Numbered from the stretch's first letter, positions 17,617-26,510 are shown. The stretch: 64,000 nt of DNA from Vicinamibacterales bacterium (GCA_036504215.1 DASXVO010000085.1:35834-99833), one strand, 5' to 3'. A program made the numbers and translations. The notes: generated by a model not told the origin, from the sequence alone.

Positions 17617-18036
17617 TCAGCAGTGAGGACCGCTGCACGGCGGGGCCGTCCCGTTCGCGCCGTTGATGACGCCGACCTCCGTCGGGTGCATCACGCAGTA
17701 GTAGTGGGCGCCATCGGTCTTCAGCACCGTCGGCCCGCTCAGCGACTCCAGGTCGATCACTCCCGTGTCGAATGACCCGTCGGTGCTCACGATGCGGTGG
17801 GTGCTCCCGGGATCCGAGTTGACCCAGATTACCGTCGAGCCCGGGCCGGCAGAAGCCGGACTCGGATCGAACGACGCGTTCTGGCTCCCTCCCAGGATGA
17901 CGATCTGGACGGAGACCGCGCTGCCCCCGCCGCCGCCCAGCACGGAGGGCGTTGGACTGGCCGGCACGGACGAACTGGCGCAACCGTAGACGACACCTGC
18001 GATCAGCACGACCGCAGCAAGGGTTCTTGTCCGCAT
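17617..18036 (-). CDS. Cupredoxin-like lipoprotein
   Basis: 139-aa predicted lipoprotein with signal MRTRTLAAVVLIAGVVYGCA and lipidation Cys19. The mature part is a plastocyanin-like fold: IVILGG, SFDPSPASAGPGSTVIWVN, STHRIVS with the first histidine ligand, then YYCVMHPTEVG with Cys and second His in the usual C-x-x-H order. In related proteins the segment reads C-x-x-H-P-x-M, with Met as axial ligand; here that position is Glu. The tail carries two further cysteines (PPCSGPHC). It may be a periplasmic electron carrier or copper binder with altered site properties. AAGGAGAA precedes the ATG. Family confident, redox role inferred. Confidence 0.8.
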   Translation of the reverse strand: MRTRTLAAVVLIAGVVYGCASSSVPASPTPSVLGGGGGSAVSVQIVILGGSQNASFDPSPASAGPGSTVIWVNSDPGSTHRIVSTDGSFDTGVIDLESLSGPTVLKTDGAHYYCVMHPTEVGVINGANGTAPPCSGPHC

Positions 18037-18411
18037 ACTGTCGTTCTCCTTCTCGACCGATTCCCCGGTTCGGCCTGTGTGCTGGCGACGGTTGCAGCAA
18101 GGGTGCCAACGATTCGAAGCTGAAGAACTGAGGGATTTGCCTCAGTGCCCCCAACGTCGGGCGCCGCCCTGTCGAACGGCGAAGATCGCCGTCGAATTGC
18201 GAAAATCGAACGTGCGTGCTGTCGAGGCGGCGGCACGCATTCCCAACGGCGTGACGGTCAGGATCCCGACCCGGTTCTCACGCAGCGTGAACCCCGTAAC
18301 GGAGAACGTCAGGCGGAGCGTGCAGCCGGTGCATCGCCGGACGACGGCCGACATCCCCGCGAGACGAGGGGATGGAACCGCGCGGGCCTCGACAGACGCG
18401 TGCGAAACCGC
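18037..18411. other. Intergenic region left of the M14 promoter
   Basis: Divergent gap between the cupredoxin and M14 genes. It contains an open stretch at 18142-18354 on the minus strand (70 codons) with no start-site support and no recognisable family, which I do not call a gene. Confidence 0.4.
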
Positions 18412-18439
18412 TTGACGTGCGTGAGACGGCCGTCATAAT
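18412..18439 (+). promoter_or_regulatory. Sigma70-type promoter for the M14 peptidase
   Basis: TTGACG (18412-18417) and CATAAT (18434-18439) are 5/6 matches each, 16 nt apart. The predicted transcript has a leader of about 120 nt before the TTG start at 18569. Confidence 0.6.
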
Positions 18440-18556
18440 GAACGCCTGGGGCGCGGCTGTGCTGGCACCGATGTGTCCGAGACTCGCGGTCTGTCACCGC
18501 CCGCCACCGGCTCGGCACGCCCTCTGACCTGCCCCTTGATATCGGCGCCATTTCCC

Positions 18557-18562
18557 AGGAGA
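18557..18562 (+). promoter_or_regulatory. Ribosome-binding site deciding a TTG start
   Basis: AGGAGA lies 6 nt before TTG at 18569, which opens directly into a signal peptide. The upstream in-frame ATG at 18473 has no such site and would add 32 residues unlike an export signal. Confidence 0.75.
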
Positions 18563-18568
18563 ACAGCC

Positions 18569-21223
18569 TTGCGACACATTCGACGCGTCAGCGCGCTTGC
18601 GTGCGTGCTCGTCGCCTCCTTCGTGACACTCGCCGCGGCGCAGTCGATTCCGACGCCGTCCGACTTCCTGAAAGTCACCGTCGGAGGCGACGGCGTGCTC
18701 ATCAGCTACGACCAGGCGGTCGCCTACTGGAAGGCCGTGGCTGAGAAGAGCGAGCGCATCAAGGTCCAGGAGCTCGGTCAGACTTCGATGGGGCTCCCCT
18801 ACGTCGTTGCCATCGTCACGTCGCCCGAGAACCACAAGAAGCTGGACTACTACCGGGACCTCAACGACCGGCTCTACGACCCGCGAAAGACCACTCCGGC
18901 GCAGGCCAAGACGCTGATTGCGGAGGGGAAGACGATCGTCGCCATTCAGATGGCGATCCACGCCACTGAAGTCGGTGCGGCACAGATGTCGCCGGAGCTG
19001 GCGTACCGCTTCGCCACCGACAACTCGCCCTGGATGAGAGACGTGCTCGACAAGACCATCATCGTGCTCTCGCCGTCGCACAATCCGGACGGGATGAACA
19101 TGGTGGCGGAGTGGAACAGGAAGGTGGCAGGCAGCAAGCTGGACCCGTCCACCCTGCCGTTCCTCTACCACAAGTACGTCGGCCACGACGACAACCGCGA
19201 TTGGTACATGTTCACGCAGAAGGAGAGCCAGATCAGCGTGGAGAAGATCTGGAACCACTGGCACCCGCAGATCAGCTACGACCTCCACCAGATGGGCTCG
19301 AACGCGGCGCGCATCTTCGCACCGCCCTACGTCGACCCGTGGGATTCGAATGTCGATCCGATCGTGCGCGCCAACGTCACCTGGCTCGGCGGCGCCATGG
19401 CCAACCGGATCATCGGGGCGGGTAAAGAGGGGGTCGCGGTGCAGGCGATCTACGACGCCTGGACCCCGGCGCGCGGCTATGTGAACTACCACGGCGGCGT
19501 CAGGATGCTGACCGAAGCCGCCAGCGTGAAGCTCGCCAACCCGGTCGAGGTGACGTTCGATCAGTTGGCGCGAGGCATCGGCTACGACGCGAAGACCGTG
19601 TCGTGGAATTTCCCGCAACCGTGGCGCGGGGGCACCTGGCGGCTGCGCGACATCATGGACTACGAGCATCTCGCCATCGACGGCGTGCTCGAACACGCGG
19701 CGCGAAACCGCGAGCAGTGGCTGTCGAACTTCTACCGCGTCAACGCGAACGCCGTCGGCCGGAAGGACCCGGAGAGCGGCAGGCAGAAGCCGTATGCCAT
19801 CGTGATCCCCGCGGATCAGAAGGACCAGGCCAGCACGTTCAAGATGCTCTGGGCGCTCCAGTTCGGAGACGTCGAGATCTCGCGCGCGAAGGCGGCGTTC
19901 ACCGCCGGCGGCAGGCAGTATCCGGCCGGCTCGCACGTGATCCTGATGGCGCAGCCGGCCAGTTCCTACGCCAAGACGCTCACCGAGATCCAGCACTATC
20001 CCGACCTCCGCCAGTACCCCGGCGGTCCGCCGCAGCGCCCGTACGACGTGACGGCCTACACCATGCCGCTCATGATGGGCGTCGAGACGGTCACCGTGCA
20101 GGAGCCCTTCCAGGCCGACCTCGATCTCGTGAAGGAACGGATCGCGCTGCCGTCGGGCCGCGTGGCCGGCGTGCCGGTCGCCAGGGCGAAGGCGTACCTC
20201 TTCAAGCACGACAACGGCGGCATCATGGCGCTGACCCGGCTCGCGAAGCTCGGCGTGCGCGTGGAGTGGAGCACGGTGGCGTTCACCTCGGGCGGCGTGC
20301 AGTACCCGACGGGCACGATGGTCGTGCCGCTCGCGGGCCAGCCGAAGACGATGAAGGCCACCCAGGTGCACCAGGCGGTGGCGGCGGCGGCCAAGGCGTG
20401 CCCCGTTGAGTTCGTGGCGATCGCCGACAAGGTGCTGCCGGCTGGCAGGGCCGTGAGGATGCCGCGTGTCGCGATGTACAAGTCGTACGTCGCGTCGATG
20501 GATGAAGGATGGACCCGCTGGCTCTTCGAGCAATGGGAGGTCCCGTTCACCTCGCTCGAGAACAAGGACGTCCGGGCCGGAGCGCTGCGCGCGAAGTACG
20601 ACGTGGTCGTGCTCCCGCAGCAGAGCGCGCCGAGCATGATCAACGGACACCGGCCGGGTGCGGTTCCGGATGAGTACGCCGGCGGTCTGGGAAAGGAAGG
20701 GGTGGCCGCGCTCAAGGAGTTCACCGAGGCGGGAGGCACGTTGATCGCGCTCGACGCGGCCAGCATGCTGCCGATCGAACAGTTCGGCCTGCCCGTGAAG
20801 AACGTGCTGGCCGACACCCGGGGCAACCATGAGGCGCTCGGACCGGACTCGGCGACCTTCTATGGTCCCGGCTCGATCTTGAAGGCCGTGGTGGACGTGA
20901 ACAGCCCGATCGCCTACGGTGCGGAACCCGATGGCATGATCTGGTTCGAGCAGAGCCCCGCGTTCGCAGTCTCCGGCAATGCAAAGACGATCGTGAGCTA
21001 TCCGCCGCAGGGTTCGGTGCTGCTGAGCGGATGGCTGCTCGGCGGCGAGAAACTGAACGGCCGTTCGGCGGTCGTCGAAGCGCCGCTCGGCAAGGGTCGT
21101 GTGGTGCTCTTCGGTTTCCGGCCCCAGTACCGGGCGCAGACCTGGTCGACCTTCAAATACCTGTTCAACTCGCTCTACTACGCGACGATGGACGAGGCGA
21201 CGTCGACGGTGAGAAAGAAGTAG
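18569..21223 (+). CDS. Secreted M14 family zinc carboxypeptidase-like protein
   Basis: 884 aa from a TTG start. Signal peptide residues 1-25 end in TLAAAQS. The M14 domain follows: QLGQTSMGLPYVVAIV-like opening, then AIHATEVGA with zinc ligands His131 and Glu134, SPSHNPDGMNMV, and a distal His in SYDLHQMGSNAARIF. The large C-terminal half (from about 400) is a beta-rich and glutamine-amidotransferase-like region seen in acidobacterial and Bacteroidota M14 homologues. It includes KEGVAALKEFTEAGGTLIALD and ends FLFNSLYYAT-like. It is likely a periplasmic exopeptidase scavenging peptides; a second M14 gene lies at 59624-61372. Transcribed alone from its own promoter and convergent with the propeller sensor. 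Confidence 0.9.
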   Translation: MRHIRRVSALACVLVASFVTLAAAQSIPTPSDFLKVTVGGDGVLISYDQAVAYWKAVAEKSERIKVQELGQTSMGLPYVVAIVTSPENHKKLDYYRDLNDRLYDPRKTTPAQAKTLIAEGKTIVAIQMAIHATEVGAAQMSPELAYRFATDNSPWMRDVLDKTIIVLSPSHNPDGMNMVAEWNRKVAGSKLDPSTLPFLYHKYVGHDDNRDWYMFTQKESQISVEKIWNHWHPQISYDLHQMGSNAARIFAPPYVDPWDSNVDPIVRANVTWLGGAMANRIIGAGKEGVAVQAIYDAWTPARGYVNYHGGVRMLTEAASVKLANPVEVTFDQLARGIGYDAKTVSWNFPQPWRGGTWRLRDIMDYEHLAIDGVLEHAARNREQWLSNFYRVNANAVGRKDPESGRQKPYAIVIPADQKDQASTFKMLWALQFGDVEISRAKAAFTAGGRQYPAGSHVILMAQPASSYAKTLTEIQHYPDLRQYPGGPPQRPYDVTAYTMPLMMGVETVTVQEPFQADLDLVKERIALPSGRVAGVPVARAKAYLFKHDNGGIMALTRLAKLGVRVEWSTVAFTSGGVQYPTGTMVVPLAGQPKTMKATQVHQAVAAAAKACPVEFVAIADKVLPAGRAVRMPRVAMYKSYVASMDEGWTRWLFEQWEVPFTSLENKDVRAGALRAKYDVVVLPQQSAPSMINGHRPGAVPDEYAGGLGKEGVAALKEFTEAGGTLIALDAASMLPIEQFGLPVKNVLADTRGNHEALGPDSATFYGPGSILKAVVDVNSPIAYGAEPDGMIWFEQSPAFAVSGNAKTIVSYPPQGSVLLSGWLLGGEKLNGRSAVVEAPLGKGRVVLFGFRPQYRAQTWSTFKYLFNSLYYATMDEATSTVRKK

Positions 21224-21234
21224 GCGTATCCGTG

Positions 21235-21270
21235 GGGCGCCGTCAGCAGTGTCCGGCTGCGGCGGCGCCC
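21235..21270. terminator. Hairpin between convergent genes
   Basis: GGGCGCCG (21235-21242) pairs exactly with CGGCGCCC (21263-21270) across a 20-nt loop, between the ends of the M14 gene and the convergent sensor. No U tract follows, so it is at best a bidirectional transcript-end structure. Confidence 0.4.
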
Positions 21271-21298
21271 TCACTGAGCGGGACTTCCGTCCTCTGCG

Positions 21299-23923
21299 TC
21301 AGCGGTTGTCCGGCCGAGTGGCCTCTCTGGAAGCGTCGAACCGGGCCAGGCACTCGGGGCAGATGCCGTGGCTGAAGGTCGCCTCCGAGTGGTCGCGGAC
21401 GTAGACCTCGATCTGTTCCCAGTAGCCGCCGTCGTTGCGGACCTTCTTGCACCAGGCACAGATCGGCAGCAGCCCGCGCAGCGTATTGACGTCAGCCAGG
21501 GCACGGTTCACGCGCTGCTGGAGTTCCTCTTCGAGGCGCCGATGCTGGCGCAGTCGCCACCTGAGGCCGCCGGTCACCACGCCCACGGCGCCCAGCACGA
21601 CGGCAAAACCAAACCACGCGGTCTGATAGACGAACGGCTCGACGTTGACCTCGAACGGCGCGGAGGCCTCGCTCCATGTCATGCCGTCGGCCGATGCCGC
21701 GATCTGGAACCGGTAGTTGCCGTGGGGAAGGCTGGGATAGAACGCTTCACGCTGGGTTCCCGCATACACCCAGTCGCCCGAGAGTCCATCCATCCGCCAC
21801 CGGAACCGGATCCGGTCGGCATCGAGCAGCGTCTTCGCCGTGTAGCGGATCGTGAGCGTGCCCGCGCCAGGGGGAAGCCGCACCGCTTGACCGGGATCCC
21901 GTGTGATGCCGTTCGCCGTCACTTCCTCCAGTCGAACCATCGGCGCGCTGGCCGGCGCCGGGATGTTCGACGGGTCAACGACGACAAGTCCTCTGTAACT
22001 GGGAAGCCACAAGCGTCCTCGAGAATCGACAGCGCCCGAGGGGGACTGACCTCCCGCGAACGTCGTGCTCCGGAGCGCGTCGGACGCTCCGTAGGCCACC
22101 GACGTCACCTTGCCGATGCGCCCGTCCGCGAAACTGTCGAGCTGATTCCGAGAGACGCGAAAGAAGCCCCGGTTGCACGTCATCCAGAGGTTGCCCGCGC
22201 GATCCTCGAGAATCGTCTCCGCGAAGCCATCCCAGAGTCCGTCCGACGTGCGGATCGTGACGAGTCGGTCATCACGCAGGCGGGTAATCCCGCCGCCGCC
22301 GGTGCCGACCCAGAGGCTGCCGCGGGCGTCTTCGTGAAACGCCATGACCTTGTTCGACGCGAGGCCGTCCTTGGTCGTCAGGGCGCGGAACGCTCCGCCT
22401 CGAAGCCGAACGAGCCCGTCGCCGGCCGTTCCGAACCAGAGCGTCCCGGCGTGATCCTCGAACATCGAGACGACTCCGTCGAGCGGTACCCCTGGGGCGG
22501 TGACCGCGACGATGCGGTGCCCGTCGAATCGGCCGAGGCCCGTCATCGTCCCGACCCAGAGCGTTCCGGCGCGATCCTGATAGACGGCGCGGACGTCGGC
22601 GCCCGGAAGGCCCTCCGCGATTCCGTACACCGTGATCCGTCCTTTGTTCAGCCGGGCGAGCCCTGAGGTGTAGGTCCCGATCCAGAGGGAGCCGTCCCGG
22701 TCCTCGCAGAGCGACGACGCCTCATCGCTCGGCAGGCCGTCCTTCGTGCGTATCGTGGTGACGGTGTTCCCCTCGATCCGATTCACGCCGCCGCCGGCGG
22801 TCGCCACCCATGTCGCGCCGTCGCGCGTGTGGAGCACGGCGCGGGTGTTGTTGTTCGAGAGGCCCTCGGGTACCCCGAAGACGAGGAAGCGCCGGTCGCG
22901 CAGGCGGTTCAGCCCGCCCACCCACGTTCCCACCCACAGGCTGCCCTCGCGGTCCGCATAGAGCGACCACACCTGGTCTGCCGAGAGACCTCCGGCCGAC
23001 GAGAGGGAGGAGAAGCGTCCGGCGCTCATCCGGCAGATTCCCGCACCCCACGTCCCGATCCAGAGCGTCCCCTGCGCGTCGAGCGCGAGAGCCGCGAGTT
23101 GGTTGCTGGGAAGGCCGTCGGCCACGGTGTATGTCGTGACCCTGCCGTGATACACGCGTGCGAGGCCGGCGCCCGCCGTCGCCGCCCAGACCCCGCCCTC
23201 GGCGTCTGACAGCACGGCGCGGACTTCGGCGTGCGGAAACCCGGTGCTGGATTGAAGCGTCTCGAAGCGGCCGCCCGAATATGACACGAGTCCCCCACCC
23301 GTCGTGCCGATCCAGAGCGTGCCGTCGCGGTCGAAGGCGACCGAGCGCAACTTGTCGGTGGGCAGGCCGTCGGCCTTTCGGAACACCCGGGTTGCGCCCT
23401 TTGCCCAACGGACCAGGCCGTTGTTGGTCGCAGCCCACACGGCCCCGTCCTTCGCCTGGCAGAAGGACCACACCGCCGACCCGGCGGTCACTTCTTCACC
23501 GAACGCGATCCGGAAACGTCCGTCCTTGTGGATGACGGCGGCGCCTGACCGCCCAATCCAGAGGTTTCCCTCTGCGTCCTGCATCATGCCGAGCACCGAA
23601 CCCGAGCCGAGTGCAGGGACCGTGCGGGCATCGAACACCGTGAAGCGGACGCCGTCGAAGCGGGCGAGGCCGTCGAGCGTCCCCACCCAGAGGTAGCCGT
23701 CCCTCGTCTCGGTGATCGCCTGGACGGTGCTCTGCGGCAGGCCCTGTTCGGTCTGCCAGCGATCGTTCTGATACTGCGTGAGCGCACGCGTGGGGTTGAG
23801 GGCTTCGGCGGGCAGCGCGGCGACGGTCAACCCGAAGAGCAGCATCGCGACGGGCCCCACGCCCGCGGTCGCGCGGCGCTTCTTCCCCCGATGTCCGAAC
23901 GCACGCCAGCTCAGCATGTACAT
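21299..23923 (-). CDS. Two-component-propeller/Y_Y_Y sensor with C-terminal four-Cys motif, no kinase
   Basis: 874 aa from the ATG at 23923; the frame continues upstream but that part is Arg/Gly-rich and overlaps the cupin gene. A signal segment (about 24-44) exports a large periplasmic domain of repeated Reg_prop units (repeats of the form D-G-LWIGT-GGL-RF) from about 55 to 690. It is followed by a Y_Y_Y domain and a membrane segment (about 775-797). In well-known members a histidine kinase or GGDEF domain follows. Here there is only a short coiled coil and LPICAWCKKVRNDGGYW ... FSHGICPEC, with Cys822, Cys825, Cys855 and Cys858 placed like a zinc site. It therefore senses a periplasmic ligand but lacks a visible enzymatic output. 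The cysteine module occurs at the ends of other bacterial sensor proteins; its role is not known to me. Confidence 0.85.
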   Translation of the reverse strand: MYMLSWRAFGHRGKKRRATAGVGPVAMLLFGLTVAALPAEALNPTRALTQYQNDRWQTEQGLPQSTVQAITETRDGYLWVGTLDGLARFDGVRFTVFDARTVPALGSGSVLGMMQDAEGNLWIGRSGAAVIHKDGRFRIAFGEEVTAGSAVWSFCQAKDGAVWAATNNGLVRWAKGATRVFRKADGLPTDKLRSVAFDRDGTLWIGTTGGGLVSYSGGRFETLQSSTGFPHAEVRAVLSDAEGGVWAATAGAGLARVYHGRVTTYTVADGLPSNQLAALALDAQGTLWIGTWGAGICRMSAGRFSSLSSAGGLSADQVWSLYADREGSLWVGTWVGGLNRLRDRRFLVFGVPEGLSNNNTRAVLHTRDGATWVATAGGGVNRIEGNTVTTIRTKDGLPSDEASSLCEDRDGSLWIGTYTSGLARLNKGRITVYGIAEGLPGADVRAVYQDRAGTLWVGTMTGLGRFDGHRIVAVTAPGVPLDGVVSMFEDHAGTLWFGTAGDGLVRLRGGAFRALTTKDGLASNKVMAFHEDARGSLWVGTGGGGITRLRDDRLVTIRTSDGLWDGFAETILEDRAGNLWMTCNRGFFRVSRNQLDSFADGRIGKVTSVAYGASDALRSTTFAGGQSPSGAVDSRGRLWLPSYRGLVVVDPSNIPAPASAPMVRLEEVTANGITRDPGQAVRLPPGAGTLTIRYTAKTLLDADRIRFRWRMDGLSGDWVYAGTQREAFYPSLPHGNYRFQIAASADGMTWSEASAPFEVNVEPFVYQTAWFGFAVVLGAVGVVTGGLRWRLRQHRRLEEELQQRVNRALADVNTLRGLLPICAWCKKVRNDGGYWEQIEVYVRDHSEATFSHGICPECLARFDASREATRPDNR

Positions 23924-24057
23924 TTGCGTGGATTTTACCTGATGACGGCCGGTGTCATCACCGGCTTGTGTCGGGCCATGCGCGCCTGGCCGTGCCAGCC
24001 GCGTGGCTCCGCCGGCGCCGCTCCGGCAAGGGCCGCGACCCGGGTCGGCGGCGACAT

Positions 24058-24528
24058 CTACTTGTCCCGATCCAGCCACGTCGTCGCCGACGGGCCCGTC
24101 CCCGTCACGTGAAGGATCACCTCTCCATCCTTCGCCCACGTGAAGTGCGGTTGTTTCCGCGGCTCGGTGAAGACACTGCCGGGCGGCAACGCGGTCATCT
24201 TCGTCTCGTCGAACTTCCCGCCGTACCCGACGAGCAGCGTGCCGCTCATGACAAGGACGATTCGCTCCTCAGGGTGGAAGTGCGGCGGGATACGAAGACC
24301 GGCTGGCAGCCTGGTGCGGGCCGCGTACGGACCAGGCTTGTCGACATCGCCGACCACGCGGGCCTGGTAGGTGCCGTTGGGCATGGCCACGAAGTGCAGA
24401 TCGGCCTGCCGCACCATGGTCAACTCGAGGGCGCGGTCCTGGGCGATGGCGAAGCCCGCGATGGCGGTCACCGCAATGGCCGCCGCGACCGAGACCGCGG
24501 CTCTTCTGCCAATCCGAGTGCTGTTCAT
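24058..24528 (-). CDS. Exported cupin-domain protein
   Basis: 156-aa protein with an N-terminal signal (MNSTRIGRRAAVSVAAAIAV, cut near AIAQDRA) and a single cupin barrel. The metal motif is readable: PPHFHPEER (two His and Glu) in motif 1 and KQPHFTWAKDG in motif 2. Start at 24528 is chosen because GGGAGGA lies 5 nt upstream; an in-frame ATG at 24549 has no such site. Small exported cupins of this type are common in Acidobacteriota and Proteobacteria without assigned reactions. It lies just upstream of the propeller sensor on the same strand, 134 nt before that gene's start, and could be cotranscribed with it. Confidence 0.88.
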   Translation of the reverse strand: MNSTRIGRRAAVSVAAAIAVTAIAGFAIAQDRALELTMVRQADLHFVAMPNGTYQARVVGDVDKPGPYAARTRLPAGLRIPPHFHPEERIVLVMSGTLLVGYGGKFDETKMTALPPGSVFTEPRKQPHFTWAKDGEVILHVTGTGPSATTWLDRDK

Positions 24529-24963
24529 GGCATCCTCCCTCGACTTCACTCCGAAGGACTGAACTGGATTTCAACTCTACCCTCAGAGCCTCTACCGCTT
24601 CAATGCGGGTGGCCGCCCGGGTACGAGCCCTGCGAGGCCGGAGACGACCAGATGTCCCCAACTGCACAGACGCTCGTCAGCGACCGCCCTGTTCGGTGTG
24701 ATACCAGTGGCATCTTGCGATGGCGGGCGAGGGCGCGGTCGCCACCCACACGGTTCTCAGCTCGACCAGCGGCTGCCTCATCGTCAGCTCCTCGGAGTCG
24801 GAGGGACGGCGGCGGCGTAGGGGCCCACGCTCGAGGGAGGATTGGCCGCCAACCCCGCCGGCGCGACGAAGGGCGAGATTCGCGCCTCCAGACAGGCTAC
24901 AATCCCTGAGCGGCGACCCGTACACCAGTTTCGTCCACATCCTTCCCGAAAGGGGGCGCGGGC
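24529..24963. other. Divergent intergenic region, 435 bp
   Basis: Gap between the cupin and YidB-like genes. Apart from the dyad at 24653 and the YidB ribosome-binding site AAAGGGGG, I see no supported feature; frames here are shadows. Confidence 0.45.
24653..24668 (+). promoter_or_regulatory. Crp/Fnr-type dyad, candidate
   Basis: TGTCCC, CAAC, TGCACA followed by GAC: the same operator as in the 37-54 kb island. No -10 box sits at the usual 27-28 nt, but TACCAG starts 39 nt after the right half begins, one helical turn further away. It lies in the divergent gap between cupin and YidB-like genes, so its target is uncertain. Confidence 0.4.
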
Positions 24964-25389
24964 ATGGGTTTCCTCGACGCACTCCTCAAGCAAGGTCCCG
25001 CCATCGCGCAGATGGCGGCTGCCAATCCTCAGGTCGTCAAGGCGGCGCTGTCGCTCCTCAGCTCTCGCGACACCTCCGTCGGTGGCTCGGGCGGACTTGC
25101 CGGTCTGGTCGGAGCTTTCCAGCAGAAGGGACTCGGCGATATGGTGTCCTCCTGGATCTCGACCGGCCCGAATCCGCCGGTCACCGGTTCTCAACTCGAG
25201 CATGTCATGGGCGCGGACGCGCTGGGGCAGTTCGCACAGGCGGCTGGGGTCTCGCCGGCGTCCGCCGGCGGCGCGCTGGCGTCCGTGCTTCCCGGCCTGA
25301 TCGATCACCTGACGCCGCAGGGCACGATGCCGCAGGGCAACGCCCTCGAAGACGCGATCGGATCGCTGCTCGGATCACTCGGCCGGTAA
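24964..25389 (+). CDS. YidB-like (DUF937) family protein
   Basis: 141-aa cytoplasmic protein of the YidB/DUF937 family. It starts MGFLDALLKQG and has a glycine-rich middle (GGSGGLAGLVGAFQQKGLGD), then VSSWISTGPNPPVTGSQLEHVMG, FAQAAGVSPASAGGALASVLPGLIDHLTP and a short C-terminal LGSLLG helix. The family is widespread in Gram-negative bacteria and its role is not established. AAAGGGGG precedes the ATG. It is followed 38 nt later by the BON/LysM gene, a common pairing of small stress-associated genes, and the two probably form an operon. Confidence 0.9.
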   Translation: MGFLDALLKQGPAIAQMAAANPQVVKAALSLLSSRDTSVGGSGGLAGLVGAFQQKGLGDMVSSWISTGPNPPVTGSQLEHVMGADALGQFAQAAGVSPASAGGALASVLPGLIDHLTPQGTMPQGNALEDAIGSLLGSLGR

Positions 25390-25427
25390 TCCGTCGCCAT
25401 TCGGCTCACTCGTCACAGGAGGTCAAG

Positions 25428-25805
25428 ATGGCACTGGCTGACAAGTACGGAGACGTGCTCGGGCTCGCGCAACAACTGGGCGTGAAGAACGGCAACTGGA
25501 AGGAAGAGGGCGGAAAGATCCAGATGTGGGGGACGACCACCTACCAGCTCGAGGCGAACCTGCTCTGGGACAAGATCAAGGAGCACGCCGGCTGGGAGAG
25601 CGAAGTCGCGGCCGACATCAAGGCCGAGAACAGCGACATCTACGGTATCTACGAGGTGAAGTCGGGCGATACCCTGTCGAAGCTCGCAAAGAGCTTCCTG
25701 GGCGACGCCAACCGGTACATGGACATCTTCAATGCCAATACGGGCCAGTTGAAGGATCCGAATCAGATCCGGGTCGGCCAGAAGCTGACCATTCCCAACC
25801 GGTAG
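25428..25805 (+). CDS. BON/LysM protein (YgaU/Kbp-like)
   Basis: 125-aa protein without a signal peptide. The N-terminal half (about 1-75) is BON-like, and the C-terminal half is a LysM domain (about 77-124: YEVKSGDTLSKLAKSFLGD ... NQIRVGQKLTIP). The arrangement and length match E. coli YgaU/Kbp, a cytoplasmic potassium-binding stress protein. The start at 25428 is fixed by AGGAGG 5 nt upstream; a longer in-frame start lies inside the YidB-like gene and is rejected. Probable role in ionic or osmotic stress is inferred from the family. Confidence 0.9.
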   Translation: MALADKYGDVLGLAQQLGVKNGNWKEEGGKIQMWGTTTYQLEANLLWDKIKEHAGWESEVAADIKAENSDIYGIYEVKSGDTLSKLAKSFLGDANRYMDIFNANTGQLKDPNQIRVGQKLTIPNR

Positions 25806-25921
25806 TCCCAACTCGCTCCTCGGGCCGCGCGCGCATCTGGTCGCGCGGCCCATTCCCTCGCCGTCTGCTCGTGCCCTGGCCTCGACCTCGAGGTGAGTGC
25901 CCCCGGCCGCGAATATTTGTA

Positions 25922-25951
25922 TTGAAAGTCGACACGACGCGCATTTACCAT
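25922..25951 (+). promoter_or_regulatory. Promoter in an AT-rich island before the RHH-like gene
   Basis: TTGAAA (25922-25927) and TACCAT (25946-25951) are 18 nt apart in a stretch much richer in A/T than its surroundings. The predicted leader before the ATG at 25973 is only about 15 nt. Confidence 0.45.
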
Positions 25952-25972
25952 AAAGAAATTGAAGACACACCG

Positions 25973-26506
25973 ATGACATACCCTGTGCCCCGTCGAGGGC
26001 GACCCACGAAGTTCGGCCGCCCGGCGCAGGCCGTGACCATCACCCTCCCGGATGACATCGTGGCGGCGTTCAGGTCCGTGGATCCAGACCTGAGCCGCGC
26101 GATCGTGCGCCTGGCCGAGGCGTCCGGGTCGAAGATCGTGCCGCGCCGTCCGGTCGAGTTGTCCCACTACGGCCACAGCGCCGTGATCGTCCTCGAGCCG
26201 ACGAAGATCCTCGAGCGGTTGCAGGGCGTGCAGCTCGTGCCGCTGCCCGATGGCCGGGCCCTGATCTCGCTCGACGAAGGCACCGGAGTCGCCGAGTTCG
26301 AAGTCCGGGTTCGCGATACGCTGGCCGCCGGGTCGGCGTCTCCTGACGAGCGGACCGCGCTCGAGGCCCTCGGCGACATCCTGAGAGAGGCTCGCCGCTC
26401 GCGCAGCGTTACCATCCGCCAGCGCAACATCATTGTCCTGGAGTCACAGAGCGCCAGGCACACCACGAAGACCGGGCGGGAGCCCGTGCGATCGAAGGAG
26501 AGATAG
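25973..26506 (+). CDS. Ribbon-helix-helix-like DNA-binding protein
   Basis: 177-aa protein. The N-terminus RRGRPTKFGRPAQ resembles an AT-hook-like basic arm. The following QAVTITLPDDIVAAFRSVDPDLSRAIVRLAEA (about 17-48) has the strand-helix-helix pattern of RHH regulators. The C-terminal part (70-160) is a separate alpha/beta region of unknown function. An in-frame frame extends upstream across the LysM gene; the ATG at 25973 is preferred because of its own promoter and the change in composition. It could be a small transcription factor for the following lipoprotein gene, which starts 4 nt after its stop. The DNA-binding call is by pattern only. Confidence 0.65.
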   Translation: MTYPVPRRGRPTKFGRPAQAVTITLPDDIVAAFRSVDPDLSRAIVRLAEASGSKIVPRRPVELSHYGHSAVIVLEPTKILERLQGVQLVPLPDGRALISLDEGTGVAEFEVRVRDTLAAGSASPDERTALEALGDILREARRSRSVTIRQRNIIVLESQSARHTTKTGREPVRSKER

Positions 26507-26510
26507 ACAC

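Noticed and set aside
18142..18354. 70-codon minus frame between cupredoxin and M14 genes
   Set aside because: No start support or recognisable pattern; it sits in a region that must carry promoters.
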